Shown here: piece by piece, positions 53,371 to 62,583 of the stretch
How the letters are laid out: every line of letters begins with the position of its first letter
Position numbering within the stretch: position 1 is the stretch's first letter
Assembly: GCF_900102495.1 (NCBI RefSeq)
Contig: NZ_FMVQ01000010.1
Location: 50,721 to 114,720 of the forward strand
Origin: Nitrosospira sp. Nl5
Lineage (GTDB): Bacteria; Pseudomonadota; Gammaproteobacteria; Burkholderiales; Nitrosomonadaceae
Direction of reading: 5' to 3'
Length of the DNA: 64,000 bases
Position numbers and translations under genes: made by a program
The notes under the pieces: model-generated
Seen by the model: the letters and a program-made list of their open reading frames with translations, nothing else
Told to the model about the DNA's origin: nothing
Databases searched by the model: none

Positions 53371-53991
53371 TAGTTTTACCTATGAGCGGGGGCTTGAATA
53401 CGTTTTCCTGAAGAATTATGCGGGCAAGCGTCGTAACGCTCGTGAGGCGATGATGCCAACGACCAGAAGAATAGTTAACGGGTGTACTTTCATGTACTTT
53501 ATGACCTCCTCAGGTAAAAGTACAGTCCTTGGTCCGCTTCCGCCTGTATTCAAACTTAAGCCCTGGCTTGCCTCCGCCGAAAAAAAACAGCTTACAGGGG
53601 AGTCGACATGCCAGCCGAATGACAGCTGCTACACGTACTTCCGGGATTAAGTTGCGCGATTCTCTACCCCCCCTCCCAATTTCGCGCACGCTTATTATTG
53701 CCTAAGCAATCGGGTTCCATCTCAAAAGTCATGACTTTTGACCCACCCACCCCCTTGCGAAAGCTGTGACTCATTTCCTCTCCAAGTGAAGATATATATG
53801 TATACGGCCGGAAAAGGGAAATAAGGCAAGAAAGGCATGGCTATTGGTTTCTAGCCCAATTGAAAAGGTAAAGATAAGGTGAGTTAAGGTACGGATAAAA
53901 AGTTGGTCTTTTCTGTAGTTACCTTTTCTCACCCTTTTTCTACCGTTAACCATCTGCTGCATCCCGCATGGATGTGCTTTTCTACCTTATC
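53371..53991. other. Gene-free region between R-M cassette and primase
   Basis: It contains the right direct repeat (53665-53751). A short plus-strand open frame (53450-53650) has no ribosome site or family resemblance. No RNA gene recognised. The restriction-endonuclease promoter should lie in the left part. Confidence 0.4.
53665..53751 (+). repeat. Right copy of ~90-bp imperfect direct repeat flanking R-M cassette
   Basis: Same orientation as 49485-49575. CCCCCCTC, CAATTTCGCGCACG, CCTAAGCAATCG and AAAAGTC occur at the same relative spacing. The four-gene restriction and repair cassette lies exactly between the two copies. Confidence 0.75.
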
Positions 53992-56445
53992 TTACTTTTT
54001 TTCATGGACGAAATAGGTGAGGGCTGGCCTCCCCGCGGTCTCCCGCTTATGTTCCTCAATCAGCGGCGGAGCTAGGCCCAACAACAGTTTTAAAGCGTCC
54101 GTCACCTTCGTGCTAGCCTTATTGTTGCAGCGTGACTGCAGTTCGCTCAGGCTGATGCCAGGTTTGGCCTTAATAATTTCAAACACCTTTGCAGCTTCGG
54201 GATCAAGCGTTCCCTCATCGTCTCCGCAATTGAATATGTAGTTTACGCTTGCATTCCAATATTCCACCCAGGCAATAGCAGCATGAAGATCCCACTCCTC
54301 AATGATGAGTCTGCTATCCATTGCAGCGAAGATCATGGCAAGCATCCGTGCATACATCTCTGAGCGGGCCAACAGGCTACCGCCCTTGCCCTCGCGATCG
54401 CGCGTGATGGACGGGTATTGTTCGACCCACAGGTCGCGGGCAGCATCGCTGAAGTTAACCTCATATATATTATCAGCGTGGAGGTTGCCATCGGTGATAA
54501 CCATGATTGCATCGGCTACCCGCTGCGCCAACTCCTCAATCCTCGCCTCTGAAGTAGGGCGAGGCAAAGCGACGAGCTTGGGCCGATAAACATAGAGCAT
54601 GAGGAAACGATTCAACAGTCCGTTTGCCACATCGGTTGCAGTGGCTTTTTCGCGAAGTTCATAGCCCGTAATGTGCCCTAACACCGACACGTGAGGCCGG
54701 GTAGCCCTTGTGGGACTGTTCTTCGTCAGCGGTTCTATGTCGCGACCATCAAAGAGATTGCGGATAGTGGCGGACAAAGTGTTGTTGTCGCGCCGCAACT
54801 GGGAGAGGACGTTATCAAATTCACTCTCGATGGCAAGCAATCTTTTATCCATTACCCCAGGATCGCCACCTCTCCCCTTTTCGTCGGCTTCAACCGGATC
54901 ACGGATATTCCAAGCGATGCCTTCCCCTGTAGAGAGGCCACCGGTATGGCAGCGTAAATGTTCCTCGACGCCTCGCCGTTTGCTAGTGATTGCATCAACG
55001 CGCTTAAAGATCTTGCGTACGGTTGATTCTGCTGTGCCTTTGCGTGCCTTTCCGCTCTTGCCGACGATCAACGGAAAGGGCCGGCAGTGGATCACGGCAT
55101 CGCCGATACGCTGAAAGACGACTCGCCCGATCGTCGCGCTAAAATAAGCCAGGACATTTGCTGCGACTGCCACAGGATGAGCTTCACTGCTGTTGCAGGC
55201 GACCTCGACAATGTCACGAATGAGTGGAGGAAACCCGACCTCCGGCATGGTAGGCGGGGCCAACGGGGCGTCCGACTTCTTATTTCGAGGCGCATCTTCC
55301 CGTTTGATGGCTTTGAGGCCGCTCCCGTCGACTTGGCTTATCCTGCCTTTTGGTACCTCACCAGTCCTTTCTATCTCCATTGCCACTGGCGTTGCCGCAG
55401 CTTGCACGTTTGTTTTGGCGTGGGGATTGAAGTCTGGATCATCTGCCTCGACTCGGCTGCCAACTAATTGCAGCTTCTGGTCTAGCTTCGGATATGGGCT
55501 AGATCGAAGTTCTGAAGTAGGCTTGCAGCTACCCGCTTTCCTTGCCGCCCGGACGGCGTGTGTTACCGCGTCTTGTCCCGACAATGTATGGAGATCATTG
55601 AAGTCAGTGGGTCTGCTGCTCATATTACATTCTGAGAAGTCCGGCAGCGCTAGTAGTCCTTCCACGGCTAGCGCTGCTTGCGTAGCTTTGGTCAGGCCCG
55701 GATTGCCCTCTGTCCATTGGTCATCATCGGCACACAGAATAAGGGTGGCCTCCTTGTATTGCCTGCGAATGGCCAGAGCCGCATGCATGAGGTTGCCTGC
55801 ATTGAACGCCACCGCCACAGCGTTGCCGCTGGAGGCGTGAATGCTGCAACCAGTAGCATAACCCTCAGCAATGCAAACGAGGTCGACAGGCGCGCCCAAA
55901 AGGCAATATCCGCCGCTGATTTCACCTCCACTGAGGAATCTTTTGTTCCCATTCTCGTCAATGAATTGCAGGCTCGTAAGCTTGCCCTCAATATAGACGG
56001 GTACGAGCAGTTGGTTTCCCAACTGCCGGATGCCGCCACAAGGATGTATGCCTTTCCGTACGAGGTAGGGATGATGAGCTTGGGGAGCTTTTGCGCTTTT
56101 GTAGATCTCCGCGCCTTTGTCTGCTGCTATCGCCTGACGCCGACAGCGCTCTTCCTTTATCTGCTGGCGCGTCTCGTCGAGACAATCCCGATAAGCCTCC
56201 CGATCGGCTGAGGAAATGGTTTTTTCATCTCTGACGTTCCAGATGATCTGTGTTCCGGATATAAAGTCGCCAAAGACGGCGCTATTGCCATCGGGGGAAA
56301 GTTTGACATAACCGCTAGTATCTCCGTTGGCTTCCTTGCCTGCCGGGAAACGAAGAAAACCGCCTCCACTCTGCTTTAATGGTTCTGGCCAATACTGATG
56401 CTGGTGCATGAAATCAACCAGTGCAGTGGGTAGAAAAGGGCTCAT
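53992..56445 (-). CDS. TOPRIM / DUF3987 primase-helicase-like protein
   Basis: An 817-residue protein. The N-terminal part (~1-300) resembles the primase-like region of mobile-element replication proteins, with a TOPRIM domain (VCIAEGYATGCSIHA with the Glu, ILCADDDQW with the Asp pair). The C-terminal part (~370-800) matches DUF3987/YfjI-type proteins (HCRPFPLIVGKSGKARKGTA, LLAIESEFDNVLSQ, GLLNRFLMLYVYRP). It probably supports replication of the excised element. I chose the ATG at 56445 with AGGAGGCGG upstream; it overlaps the previous gene as ATGA. Confidence 0.85.
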   Translation of the reverse strand: MSPFLPTALVDFMHQHQYWPEPLKQSGGGFLRFPAGKEANGDTSGYVKLSPDGNSAVFGDFISGTQIIWNVRDEKTISSADREAYRDCLDETRQQIKEERCRRQAIAADKGAEIYKSAKAPQAHHPYLVRKGIHPCGGIRQLGNQLLVPVYIEGKLTSLQFIDENGNKRFLSGGEISGGYCLLGAPVDLVCIAEGYATGCSIHASSGNAVAVAFNAGNLMHAALAIRRQYKEATLILCADDDQWTEGNPGLTKATQAALAVEGLLALPDFSECNMSSRPTDFNDLHTLSGQDAVTHAVRAARKAGSCKPTSELRSSPYPKLDQKLQLVGSRVEADDPDFNPHAKTNVQAAATPVAMEIERTGEVPKGRISQVDGSGLKAIKREDAPRNKKSDAPLAPPTMPEVGFPPLIRDIVEVACNSSEAHPVAVAANVLAYFSATIGRVVFQRIGDAVIHCRPFPLIVGKSGKARKGTAESTVRKIFKRVDAITSKRRGVEEHLRCHTGGLSTGEGIAWNIRDPVEADEKGRGGDPGVMDKRLLAIESEFDNVLSQLRRDNNTLSATIRNLFDGRDIEPLTKNSPTRATRPHVSVLGHITGYELREKATATDVANGLLNRFLMLYVYRPKLVALPRPTSEARIEELAQRVADAIMVITDGNLHADNIYEVNFSDAARDLWVEQYPSITRDREGKGGSLLARSEMYARMLAMIFAAMDSRLIIEEWDLHAAIAWVEYWNASVNYIFNCGDDEGTLDPEAAKVFEIIKAKPGISLSELQSRCNNKASTKVTDALKLLLGLAPPLIEEHKRETAGRPALTYFVHEKK

Positions 56446-56741
56446 TGCGCCGCCTCCTTTTCTATGAATTCCCAAAAAGCGTTTACCACCGTGGACTTGT
56501 TTCGTCCGCCGCGGTGATATTTAGCCGCGCAGGTCTTGCACAGGGGGCAAAAGAAAAGGGCTGGGAGCCGCCAGTTATCACGCGCGGCCTGAAGCACTAC
56601 GGAAGGCCGAAACGTCCTTGAAAGAGGCTTCAGGCAGGGAGCACAGATGGTATATTTGAAGATAGTAACGGGCAATTTGTGCTTTTCCTCCAGCACTTCC
56701 AGAAGCGTCTTGCCCCGAGGCACTTTTTCATACTCGCTCAT
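56442..56741 (-). CDS. Small Cys-rich (zinc-ribbon-like) protein
   Basis: A 99-residue protein with CAPC and CPLCKTC motifs that could bind zinc, and a C-terminal helix. GGAGA precedes the chosen ATG (MSEYEKVPRG); the frame extends 17 codons further. It overlaps the primase gene by ATGA, so it is part of the element's core operon. Function unknown. Confidence 0.65.
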   Translation of the reverse strand: MSEYEKVPRGKTLLEVLEEKHKLPVTIFKYTICAPCLKPLSRTFRPSVVLQAARDNWRLPALFFCPLCKTCAAKYHRGGRNKSTVVNAFWEFIEKEAAQ

Positions 56742-56862
56742 AATTGTATCTCCCGTTCCCTTATTTCTTGCAGCAGGCTCAAACAGGGGCAATGGTCGAT
56801 TCCAATTCTTTTATCAGATGGAAGCATCAAAAGCAGCGCACTGGGCGCGGAAAATAGGGTTC

Positions 56863-57087
56863 TCATTTCGCCCCCTTTGCTTTGGCGGCCAGAGGGCGAT
56901 CTGATATCCATTCATGCACGTCTTTACTATGCCAGCCACTTGCTGATGCAGACAGCTTGATCCTGGCTGGGAACAGATTGGCAGCCTCAAGTCGGTAAAT
57001 AGACGAGCGTGACAAGCCGGTGAGCCGCGTTACTGCGCCCATCCGGTAAATCTCATATGTCGGGATCGTTTGGGGATTGTTTTTCAT
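56863..57087 (-). CDS. AlpA-type DNA-binding regulator / excisionase
   Basis: A 74-residue winged-helix protein of the AlpA family (TRLTGLSRSSIYRLEAANLF, FPARIKLSASASGWHSKDVH). AlpA proteins activate integrase expression or act as excision factors of P4-like elements. The ATG at 57087 has AGGAGGCGG just upstream. First of the closely spaced genes leading to the primase. Its presence supports the whole stretch being an integrative element of the P4 type. Confidence 0.88.
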   Translation of the reverse strand: MKNNPQTIPTYEIYRMGAVTRLTGLSRSSIYRLEAANLFPARIKLSASASGWHSKDVHEWISDRPLAAKAKGAK

Positions 57088-57209
57088 TCCGCCTCCTTTA
57101 CGTAAATTAATAAAACACAATGCGGTGTCATAGGGCAGCACGCATTGATGTAAAGGAGGATAACAGGGCCGGTATGCACGTTTTCGGAGGCGTGCATACC
57201 CTGCAAAAT

Positions 57210-58316
57210 TTATTTTTTTCGTTTAAATATACGAAATTTGTGCCAGACGACCCTTTTCGCTACGCGGAACTCCTTAACTCTGAAACGATAAACAAGCTGT
57301 TCATCGTCTGCACAGACCAGCTGAACAGATGCAAAGTCTCTAATTGTGCGCTCCTCGCATTCGGCCTGTATTGCCCCCCAAAACTGAGGAAATTCCATTG
57401 ATGGATCTCGGGAGAAGACTGATTTCAAATATTGTAAAGGTGGATGCCTGCTGCCGGTGTAGAGGCGCGAGAGTATGTTCTGCACTCTACGCTTGGTTAA
57501 GCTCATTTGCTTCTCGCCATTCCAATAGTCGATTCGCGGCTCATCGTCGTCACTGTAATCATCTACGTATTGCACTCTCACTGGGCTATTTTTCATAATT
57601 GCCTCGCGCGGGTTGGATTCCCTTTTCAGGCATTTCCATAAGGTTTCATTGTCCAACAGCCCATGCTCACGAATAAGCATTGCGATAAGCTTACGCAAGC
57701 CTTTCGAAGAGTCCTTGGCTTTGCTTGAGGCGAAAACGGCTAATCGTTTGAGGTAGTCGGCTAGCGAGGCAGCAGTATAACGGGTGAGTTGAAATTCCAA
57801 TTTCTTGAGTCGAGCATGAATTGCCTTCTTGGTGCACGGTGACTGCTCAAATAGAAGTAGAAGGTAAAGGCAGTTGGCGCACGCTAATTGTGCCGGTGAA
57901 TAGCGTAGGTAACGTTGACGCTTCCGAAAATTCCCATCCTCGTCTCTAGGGGCTCTGAAATTGTGAAATTTCACGCGAACACGCATCTTCTGGTGATTTT
58001 GCAGGCACGCCATAAGATCAAGGTCTTCTTCCGGTTGCCACTCCGGCTTTTGCCAATCCCTCTCGTACTCGATATAGGCTTGGATTAGCCGGCCCTTAAG
58101 ATAATCCAGTTCTTCGACCAGAGCTTGCCAAAGATCTGGATGTTTGGCTAAGTTGCTTCCCAGCTCCATTAATCGTTCTAGCTCAGCGTCGAGGTCAGAT
58201 ATATCGTCGAACAAAACGGTATGTGAAACTTCTAGATGTCGACCGGAAAGCTTTCCTTCTTTTTGGGGAGGCTCAGCCATCAGGTATTTAGCTGTCGGGG
58301 TTCTTTTTTTCGGCAT
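57210..58316 (-). CDS. Unrecognised 368-residue island protein
   Basis: A soluble, highly charged, largely helical protein with no family I recognise. A long N-terminal helical part (DAELERLMELGSNLAKHPDL) is followed by a Cys/Leu-rich segment (QLACANCLYLLLLFEQ) and a C-terminal basic end (FRIFKRKK). AAGGA lies 7 bases before the chosen ATG. It sits between the AlpA gene and the Abi_C gene on the same strand. It might be a cargo or a replication-accessory gene. Confidence 0.65.
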   Translation of the reverse strand: MPKKRTPTAKYLMAEPPQKEGKLSGRHLEVSHTVLFDDISDLDAELERLMELGSNLAKHPDLWQALVEELDYLKGRLIQAYIEYERDWQKPEWQPEEDLDLMACLQNHQKMRVRVKFHNFRAPRDEDGNFRKRQRYLRYSPAQLACANCLYLLLLFEQSPCTKKAIHARLKKLEFQLTRYTAASLADYLKRLAVFASSKAKDSSKGLRKLIAMLIREHGLLDNETLWKCLKRESNPREAIMKNSPVRVQYVDDYSDDDEPRIDYWNGEKQMSLTKRRVQNILSRLYTGSRHPPLQYLKSVFSRDPSMEFPQFWGAIQAECEERTIRDFASVQLVCADDEQLVYRFRVKEFRVAKRVVWHKFRIFKRKK

Positions 58317-58576
58317 AGATGGTCCTTTCATCTACTGAGTGTTTGGAGCGAATTTAAATGGAATGAGGTTGAATAGGTAGGTGACTGCAGTTACCTCGAC
58401 TACCTTCCACAATTCTGGCAGCCTGCCTCTTCCAATGTTGTTACTGAGTCTCGGGAGTCGAATGAAGGGAACAGCTTGCTTTTACACGGCGGTGTTCGGC
58501 CAAGAAAATAGACGCCGTCCAAATGTAAACGACGATTGATTAAAGTTACTTCGCGTCCAAGGTGGAGGATTAAAAA

Positions 58577-59389
58577 TCAGCCACGTTGCTGCTTCTTTTT
58601 CCATGATTCAAGAACAAATAGTGCAACTGTATGAGCTGAATGGATTGCGAGGCGCGCATGGCGAGGTTCCAATTTGTAACTCTTGCGCCCGGAGCCATGA
58701 GCTGAGCTGGCGTGAGTCCTCAGTGCACCGACGCCATCAACAATCGAGATCAGTCCTGTGAGAATGGTTTGAAGGTCTTGATCTTCAACTTGGCTGGGGT
58801 CGAAACCCAAGTGCTTACGAACGATGAGCCAGACAGGCTTCAGGTCTTGCTTAGCAGGACTGACTAGATGTTCATCGTCAATGTAGAGCTTGCACAAGGA
58901 TTCCAAGATGTTACTCGCGGCCGATACGGCTTCTCTCGGACTCAATTCGACATTTGAAAGCGCGCGGTTAAACTCAATGTCGATGGCAGTAATATTCCCC
59001 TCGCGGATAAACTCTCCCAACGTTCTCGAAGGTATGCCCAGTACCCCCAGAATCTTACCGCCCCTGAGGTATTGGAGTTCATATTCGCCGAGAATCTTCG
59101 CTATTTTTTCTTGGTCCTTGAAAAATGATTCATCAGAAGAGGCGTTCCGGTCGAACTGGATTTCCATGTAATTTTCTATCAATCGGCCCAAGACGTCGAG
59201 CGGCTGCACAGATTGATCTTTATTTGTTATTCGAAGCCACTCTAAAGCCTTTACCGCTTTACTTCCTGGCGGTGGATCACCGGTAGCGCCTGCATAAGTG
59301 AAAAGACTGTCGAGAGTGGCGTGACTTTCTCGGCGAGAGATTATTTCAACGCAAACAGACAGTACCGGAGCGGGTATTATTCGGCGCAT
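58577..59389 (-). CDS. Abortive infection family protein (Abi_C-like)
   Basis: A 270-residue protein. The C-terminal ~125 residues match the Abi_C pattern (EAVSAASNILESLCKLYIDD, GVGALRTHASSAHGSGRKSY, HARLAIHSAHTVALFVLES). The Arg, the two His residues of RTHASSAHG and the downstream helix are present. The N-terminal half is unassigned. Abi_C proteins are linked to phage defence. It is next to the tRNA-Ser end of the island, so it is cargo at the right boundary. Confidence 0.78.
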   Translation of the reverse strand: MRRIIPAPVLSVCVEIISRRESHATLDSLFTYAGATGDPPPGSKAVKALEWLRITNKDQSVQPLDVLGRLIENYMEIQFDRNASSDESFFKDQEKIAKILGEYELQYLRGGKILGVLGIPSRTLGEFIREGNITAIDIEFNRALSNVELSPREAVSAASNILESLCKLYIDDEHLVSPAKQDLKPVWLIVRKHLGFDPSQVEDQDLQTILTGLISIVDGVGALRTHASSAHGSGRKSYKLEPRHARLAIHSAHTVALFVLESWKKKQQRG

Positions 59390-59981
59390 CAGTTCGGAGC
59401 TTTACCAGCTGGTAAATAACGACTAACACTTAGCATTTTTTCAATAGTAAGGACGTATCGTTGGTTGGTGTTGAGGCTTTTACGGCTCTAGGTTCTTGGT
59501 GATGGGAAAGTCGGTAGTTTAACGCGATATCAAACCATGTACTCCTAACACACGAACGCAAACCAATTGGGGCCTACTGGTAACGAACCTGCGTATCGCT
59601 TCCACTTCACCCGGTATTGATTAGGAAAGAAGGAATAACGGCTTCGACTTGACGGAAAGATCGTCTTTCCGTGGCAGTATTGCTAGGCTAGGGGTATCCT
59701 CCAGTGTTGGCCGAGGGTTCTAATGCAAATTGCTGGGGGTCGTATCAGGCTTTGCTATATCGCCACTAATCGCTCAGGATAGGCGAAGATCGGAAGCTAG
59801 CGTGGAGCATTGAGATTGGAAACGTTTATGAGCGATACGAGTTGAGTCCAATCCGGCAGATCAAAATTTCTCTGATTACTCCATGAGGCTTCGATTAAGA
59901 AATCGTCAATGCAGGTCAAAACGTATGCAAAACAAGTTATATTATTTAACTCCTTATATATCAATCGCTTACAAACTTTTT
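59390..59981. other. Gene-free right end of the island
   Basis: About 590 bases between the Abi_C gene and the tRNA att site. No gene with a credible start or family is found. A plus-strand stretch near 59650 contains GACTTGACGGAAAGATCGTC with an inverted GACGATC/GATCGTC-type symmetry of uncertain meaning. Confidence 0.4.
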
Positions 59982-59995
59982 TGGCGGAGAGAGAG
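59982..59995. repeat. Right attachment site (attR) in tRNA-Ser 3' end
   Basis: Identical for 14 bases (tggcggagagagag) to 26125-26138. It covers the CCA end and the acceptor strand of tRNA-Ser, so the tRNA stays intact after integration. Confidence 0.8.
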
Positions 59996-60073
59996 GGATT
60001 CGAACCCTCGGTACGGTTGAAGCCGTACGCACGCTTTCCAGGCGTGTACCTTAAACCACTCGGCCATCTCTCC
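59982..60073 (-). tRNA. tRNA-Ser (anticodon GGA)
   Basis: A 92-base gene with encoded CCA. The 5' end GGAGAGATGGCCGAGTGG pairs with the CTCTCTCC acceptor end. The anticodon loop CTGGAAA gives GGA, and there is a long variable arm typical of serine tRNAs. The T-arm is GGGTTCGAATCCC. The 3' end faces the island and forms its attR. Confidence 0.97.
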
Positions 60074-60347
60074 ATCTGAAGAATTTCCTGCCGGAATCGC
60101 CAGGGGCGCAAAGGATAAACCAGAATAGATTTTCCAGCAACTTTTGCAGGTACGATAGCGCCCTGGTCGTCTACGAGCTTGTGTGGGTTTTGTGCTTGTA
60201 CGCAAGGCAGTTAAACCGTCTTGCGGGACAATCGGGCGGGATTATGCGCTTTTCTGGTGATTGATCAGAAAAAAGCCGGAGCAGAAGTAACGAACAGCTT
60301 GTATTTCCCTGATCACCCATCCCCTGACAACCTATCCAAAGCGGCCA

Positions 60348-62015
60348 TCAAAAACGCATGTTGTATTGGACATAGAAGAGATCCGGCGAGACTCCTGGCG
60401 CCGCGGTCTTCAGGAAACTGCCGGCAAAAAGCTTCGAGTATCCGACCAGGATATCCTGGTGCCGGTTGACGTGAAGGTTCAAACGGAAATCAATTTCGTC
60501 ACCTACATAACTGCCTGCCTGGCCGGTAGCATCCCGCAGGGTAGCGGCACCAGCGGCGTTATATAGAAAGTCCTGCTTATTCGCCAGATAGAAGCGGTGG
60601 TATTGGGCAGTAAATGTGGCCCATGGTTGCGGATGAAGGTTGATCTGGGCATTGAAGTCGTGGATATTCTGCCTTCCCACGCGGTCGATCCAGCCCAGGT
60701 AATAGTTTCCGAAGGGGAAGAGCTGGTTGAAAGTGTTGCGGCTGCCATCATTCGCATTGTTGTCGCCGGAGGCAAAGTCATAACGGAGCCAGAACTGGGG
60801 GTTCATGGGCGTCCCCTTGAAGTGATATCCGGCACCAGAGGCCACCGCAAAGGCGGAGAGATCCTGATTGGAGAACTGGCCGAACTGGTACATCCCTTCC
60901 AATTCATAGAGGAATTGATTGTAATCGCCGGCAAGCCGGCTACCAATGGTGTGCGTGATCGCATGGCCCAGGATATTGTTGCTGCCTAACGCCCGGTTGC
61001 GATTGTCGTCCAGGCTTAGGAAATACATGTCGACAAGCTGGCCTTTCCTGGGCTTGTAAGTTCCCCATAAACCAAAGAATTCCTGCTTGTGATCCCAGTT
61101 ATCGAATTTGTCTTTTTCCGTAATCATCGGGCGTACCCAGAAAGCATCCAGGTCAAATGTCGGGGTGCGCCAGAAGGCTTTAGCGCCCTGGAAGGTGCGC
61201 CGCGTATTGACCCAGTCCAGGGTGGAGATCAGACGCTGCGAGCCGTAGAGCAATTCCTGGCGGCCGATGCGCAGATAAGCCGGACCATCCTTGATATTGG
61301 CCAGCTTGATATCCGCAAAGAGGTTCAGCATATCAGTGTGGTTGACATCGGTGGGGGCCGGTGTCAGACCCTGTCCGAAACTGCGTGCATCCAGAAACTC
61401 CGCAAATAGCCGCACCTTGTCGCGAAACCACAGATCGGCGTGGAAACGGCTGCGGATTAAATGGTAATTATCGCTGGTGTTGGTTAAACGGGCGTCGGAT
61501 TCCCGCATGTACCGATACCAGAAGCTGCCGCCGAAAGACAGTAAAAAATCATCCCCCATGGGGATGCGTTTGATGGGATCAAACACATCCTTTTCATGCC
61601 CCGGTTTCTCAAGATACCGGTAATCAGCCTCAAACGCGGGGGTGGTCATGAGGGCATAGGGCGCGTTGGGGGAAACCGGCGGCGCTTCGCGCTTATTGCC
61701 AGTGACATGATCCCACAGGGAGTAGTATCCCGGTCCCGATGGAGGGATGGTAAACATGCCGGGGCGGGAGGGAGCGGTGACGGGGGGAACTTTTGACCAG
61801 TCAAATTGGGCGGCTGCCTTTGGAGCCGCTGCACCCGCCGCAGTTCCTGCGGTGTTGCCGCCAGGCGCGGGTTCCGCCGCGAAAACATGGAACGCCAGGC
61901 CAAGTGCCCCTGCCCCCAGGCATAACTTTAATAGTGATCCACACGTCCGTGCGGAAGGTGTATTTTGACAGCGGGCACTGATGGCGCGAGCAGGCAGGGG
62001 ACGGGGCGGATTCAT
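60348..62015 (-). CDS. Alginate-export family outer-membrane protein
   Basis: A 555-residue exported protein. The signal region has hydrophobic CLGAGALGLAFHVFA, cut near AAEPAPGG. A Pro/Gly-rich linker leads to a large beta-barrel with motifs of the alginate_exp family (SFGGSFWYRYMRES, RIGRQELLYGSQRL, FGLWGTYKPRKGQL) and a C-terminal aromatic strand ending FYVQYNMRF, as for outer-membrane barrels. It may export or take up small organic or sugar-acid molecules; the substrate is unknown. Single gene with its own promoter. Confidence 0.87.
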   Translation of the reverse strand: MNPPRPLPARAISARCQNTPSARTCGSLLKLCLGAGALGLAFHVFAAEPAPGGNTAGTAAGAAAPKAAAQFDWSKVPPVTAPSRPGMFTIPPSGPGYYSLWDHVTGNKREAPPVSPNAPYALMTTPAFEADYRYLEKPGHEKDVFDPIKRIPMGDDFLLSFGGSFWYRYMRESDARLTNTSDNYHLIRSRFHADLWFRDKVRLFAEFLDARSFGQGLTPAPTDVNHTDMLNLFADIKLANIKDGPAYLRIGRQELLYGSQRLISTLDWVNTRRTFQGAKAFWRTPTFDLDAFWVRPMITEKDKFDNWDHKQEFFGLWGTYKPRKGQLVDMYFLSLDDNRNRALGSNNILGHAITHTIGSRLAGDYNQFLYELEGMYQFGQFSNQDLSAFAVASGAGYHFKGTPMNPQFWLRYDFASGDNNANDGSRNTFNQLFPFGNYYLGWIDRVGRQNIHDFNAQINLHPQPWATFTAQYHRFYLANKQDFLYNAAGAATLRDATGQAGSYVGDEIDFRLNLHVNRHQDILVGYSKLFAGSFLKTAAPGVSPDLFYVQYNMRF

Positions 62016-62055
62016 GGCTTAAGTCCTGTGGGTTTTCTGGTAAAAAATGCCCGCA

Positions 62056-62083
62056 ATTATACCAGAATCATGCCAATTTTGAA
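62056..62083 (-). promoter_or_regulatory. Possible sigma-70 promoter of the alginate-export gene
   Basis: On the minus strand TTCAAA and TATAAT are 16 bases apart, and TATAAT is preceded by TGG (extended -10). It is 40 bases upstream of the gene start. Computed by eye only. Confidence 0.4.
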
Positions 62084-62169
62084 TCTCGGAGCACCTTAGA
62101 ATCGCCTTCACCCAGTCACTCTTTTGCTTCGATTCCGGATATCCGGTTCTCTTTCTCGAAGATTCTTTC

Positions 62170-62583
62170 CTAACGGTAAAATTTTCCTTCGCGTTCTGGT
62201 TGAGAGACGATTTCCACAATCCGCACCTTTATAGTGCCGCCACCCGGACGAGGCCATTCTATTTCATCTCCGGTAGAGAGACCAAGGAGCGCGCTACCTA
62301 CTGGTGCAAGAATGGAAATTTTATCTCCGGCACCGTCAACATCCTTGGGATATACCAAGGTCAGGCAAAAATCTTCGTCCGAGGAGTCGATGCCGAAGCG
62401 GACGGTTGAATTCATGGTGACCACGGATGGAGGGATCTGCTCGGGCTCGACAATTTCAGCGCGGTCAAGCTCCGCTCGCAGTGCTTCCTTGCCAGGGAAA
62501 GCATTTGCCGGAAGCGACTTGAGCAAAGCTTCAAGCCGGTCCAGATCTTGGGACGTCAGTATAATTTGCGGTGTGCTGTTCAT
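62170..62583 (-). CDS. rnk: Regulator of nucleoside diphosphate kinase (Rnk, GreA/GreB-like)
   Basis: A 137-residue protein with an N-terminal short coiled-coil (LTSQDLDRLEALLKSL) and a C-terminal GreA/GreB-type FKBP-like domain (TMNSTVRFGIDSSDEDFCLT, LVYPKDVDG, ISILAPVGSALLGLSTGDEI, WPRPGG). Rnk binds RNA polymerase without the long coiled coil of Gre factors. I chose the ATG at 62583 with GAGG upstream; the frame is open 48 codons further but that part is not Rnk-like. Confidence 0.9.
   Translation of the reverse strand: MNSTPQIILTSQDLDRLEALLKSLPANAFPGKEALRAELDRAEIVEPEQIPPSVVTMNSTVRFGIDSSDEDFCLTLVYPKDVDGAGDKISILAPVGSALLGLSTGDEIEWPRPGGGTIKVRIVEIVSQPEREGKFYR

Larger units (their letters stand above)
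26125..59995. mobile_element. 33.9-kb genomic island integrated at tRNA-Ser(GGA)
   Basis: The island is bounded by 14-base direct repeats. The right copy is the 3' end of the intact tRNA-Ser gene, and a P4-type integrase lies just inside the left copy. It contains an AlpA-type regulator and a TOPRIM/DUF3987 primase near the other end, a set of conflict genes, a restriction-modification cassette and several insertion sequences. Many of the IS-rich genes are frameshifted, so the island has been resident long enough to decay. Whether the integrase and the primase module belong to one or two successive elements cannot be decided from sequence alone. Confidence 0.8.

Noticed and set aside
53450..53650. 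66-codon plus-strand frame near the endonuclease gene as a controller protein
   Set aside because: No helix-turn-helix, no ribosome site, composition unlike a regulator.
59797..60111. 104-codon minus-strand frame across tRNA-Ser
   Set aside because: It reads through the tRNA gene; the tRNA structure is unmistakable.
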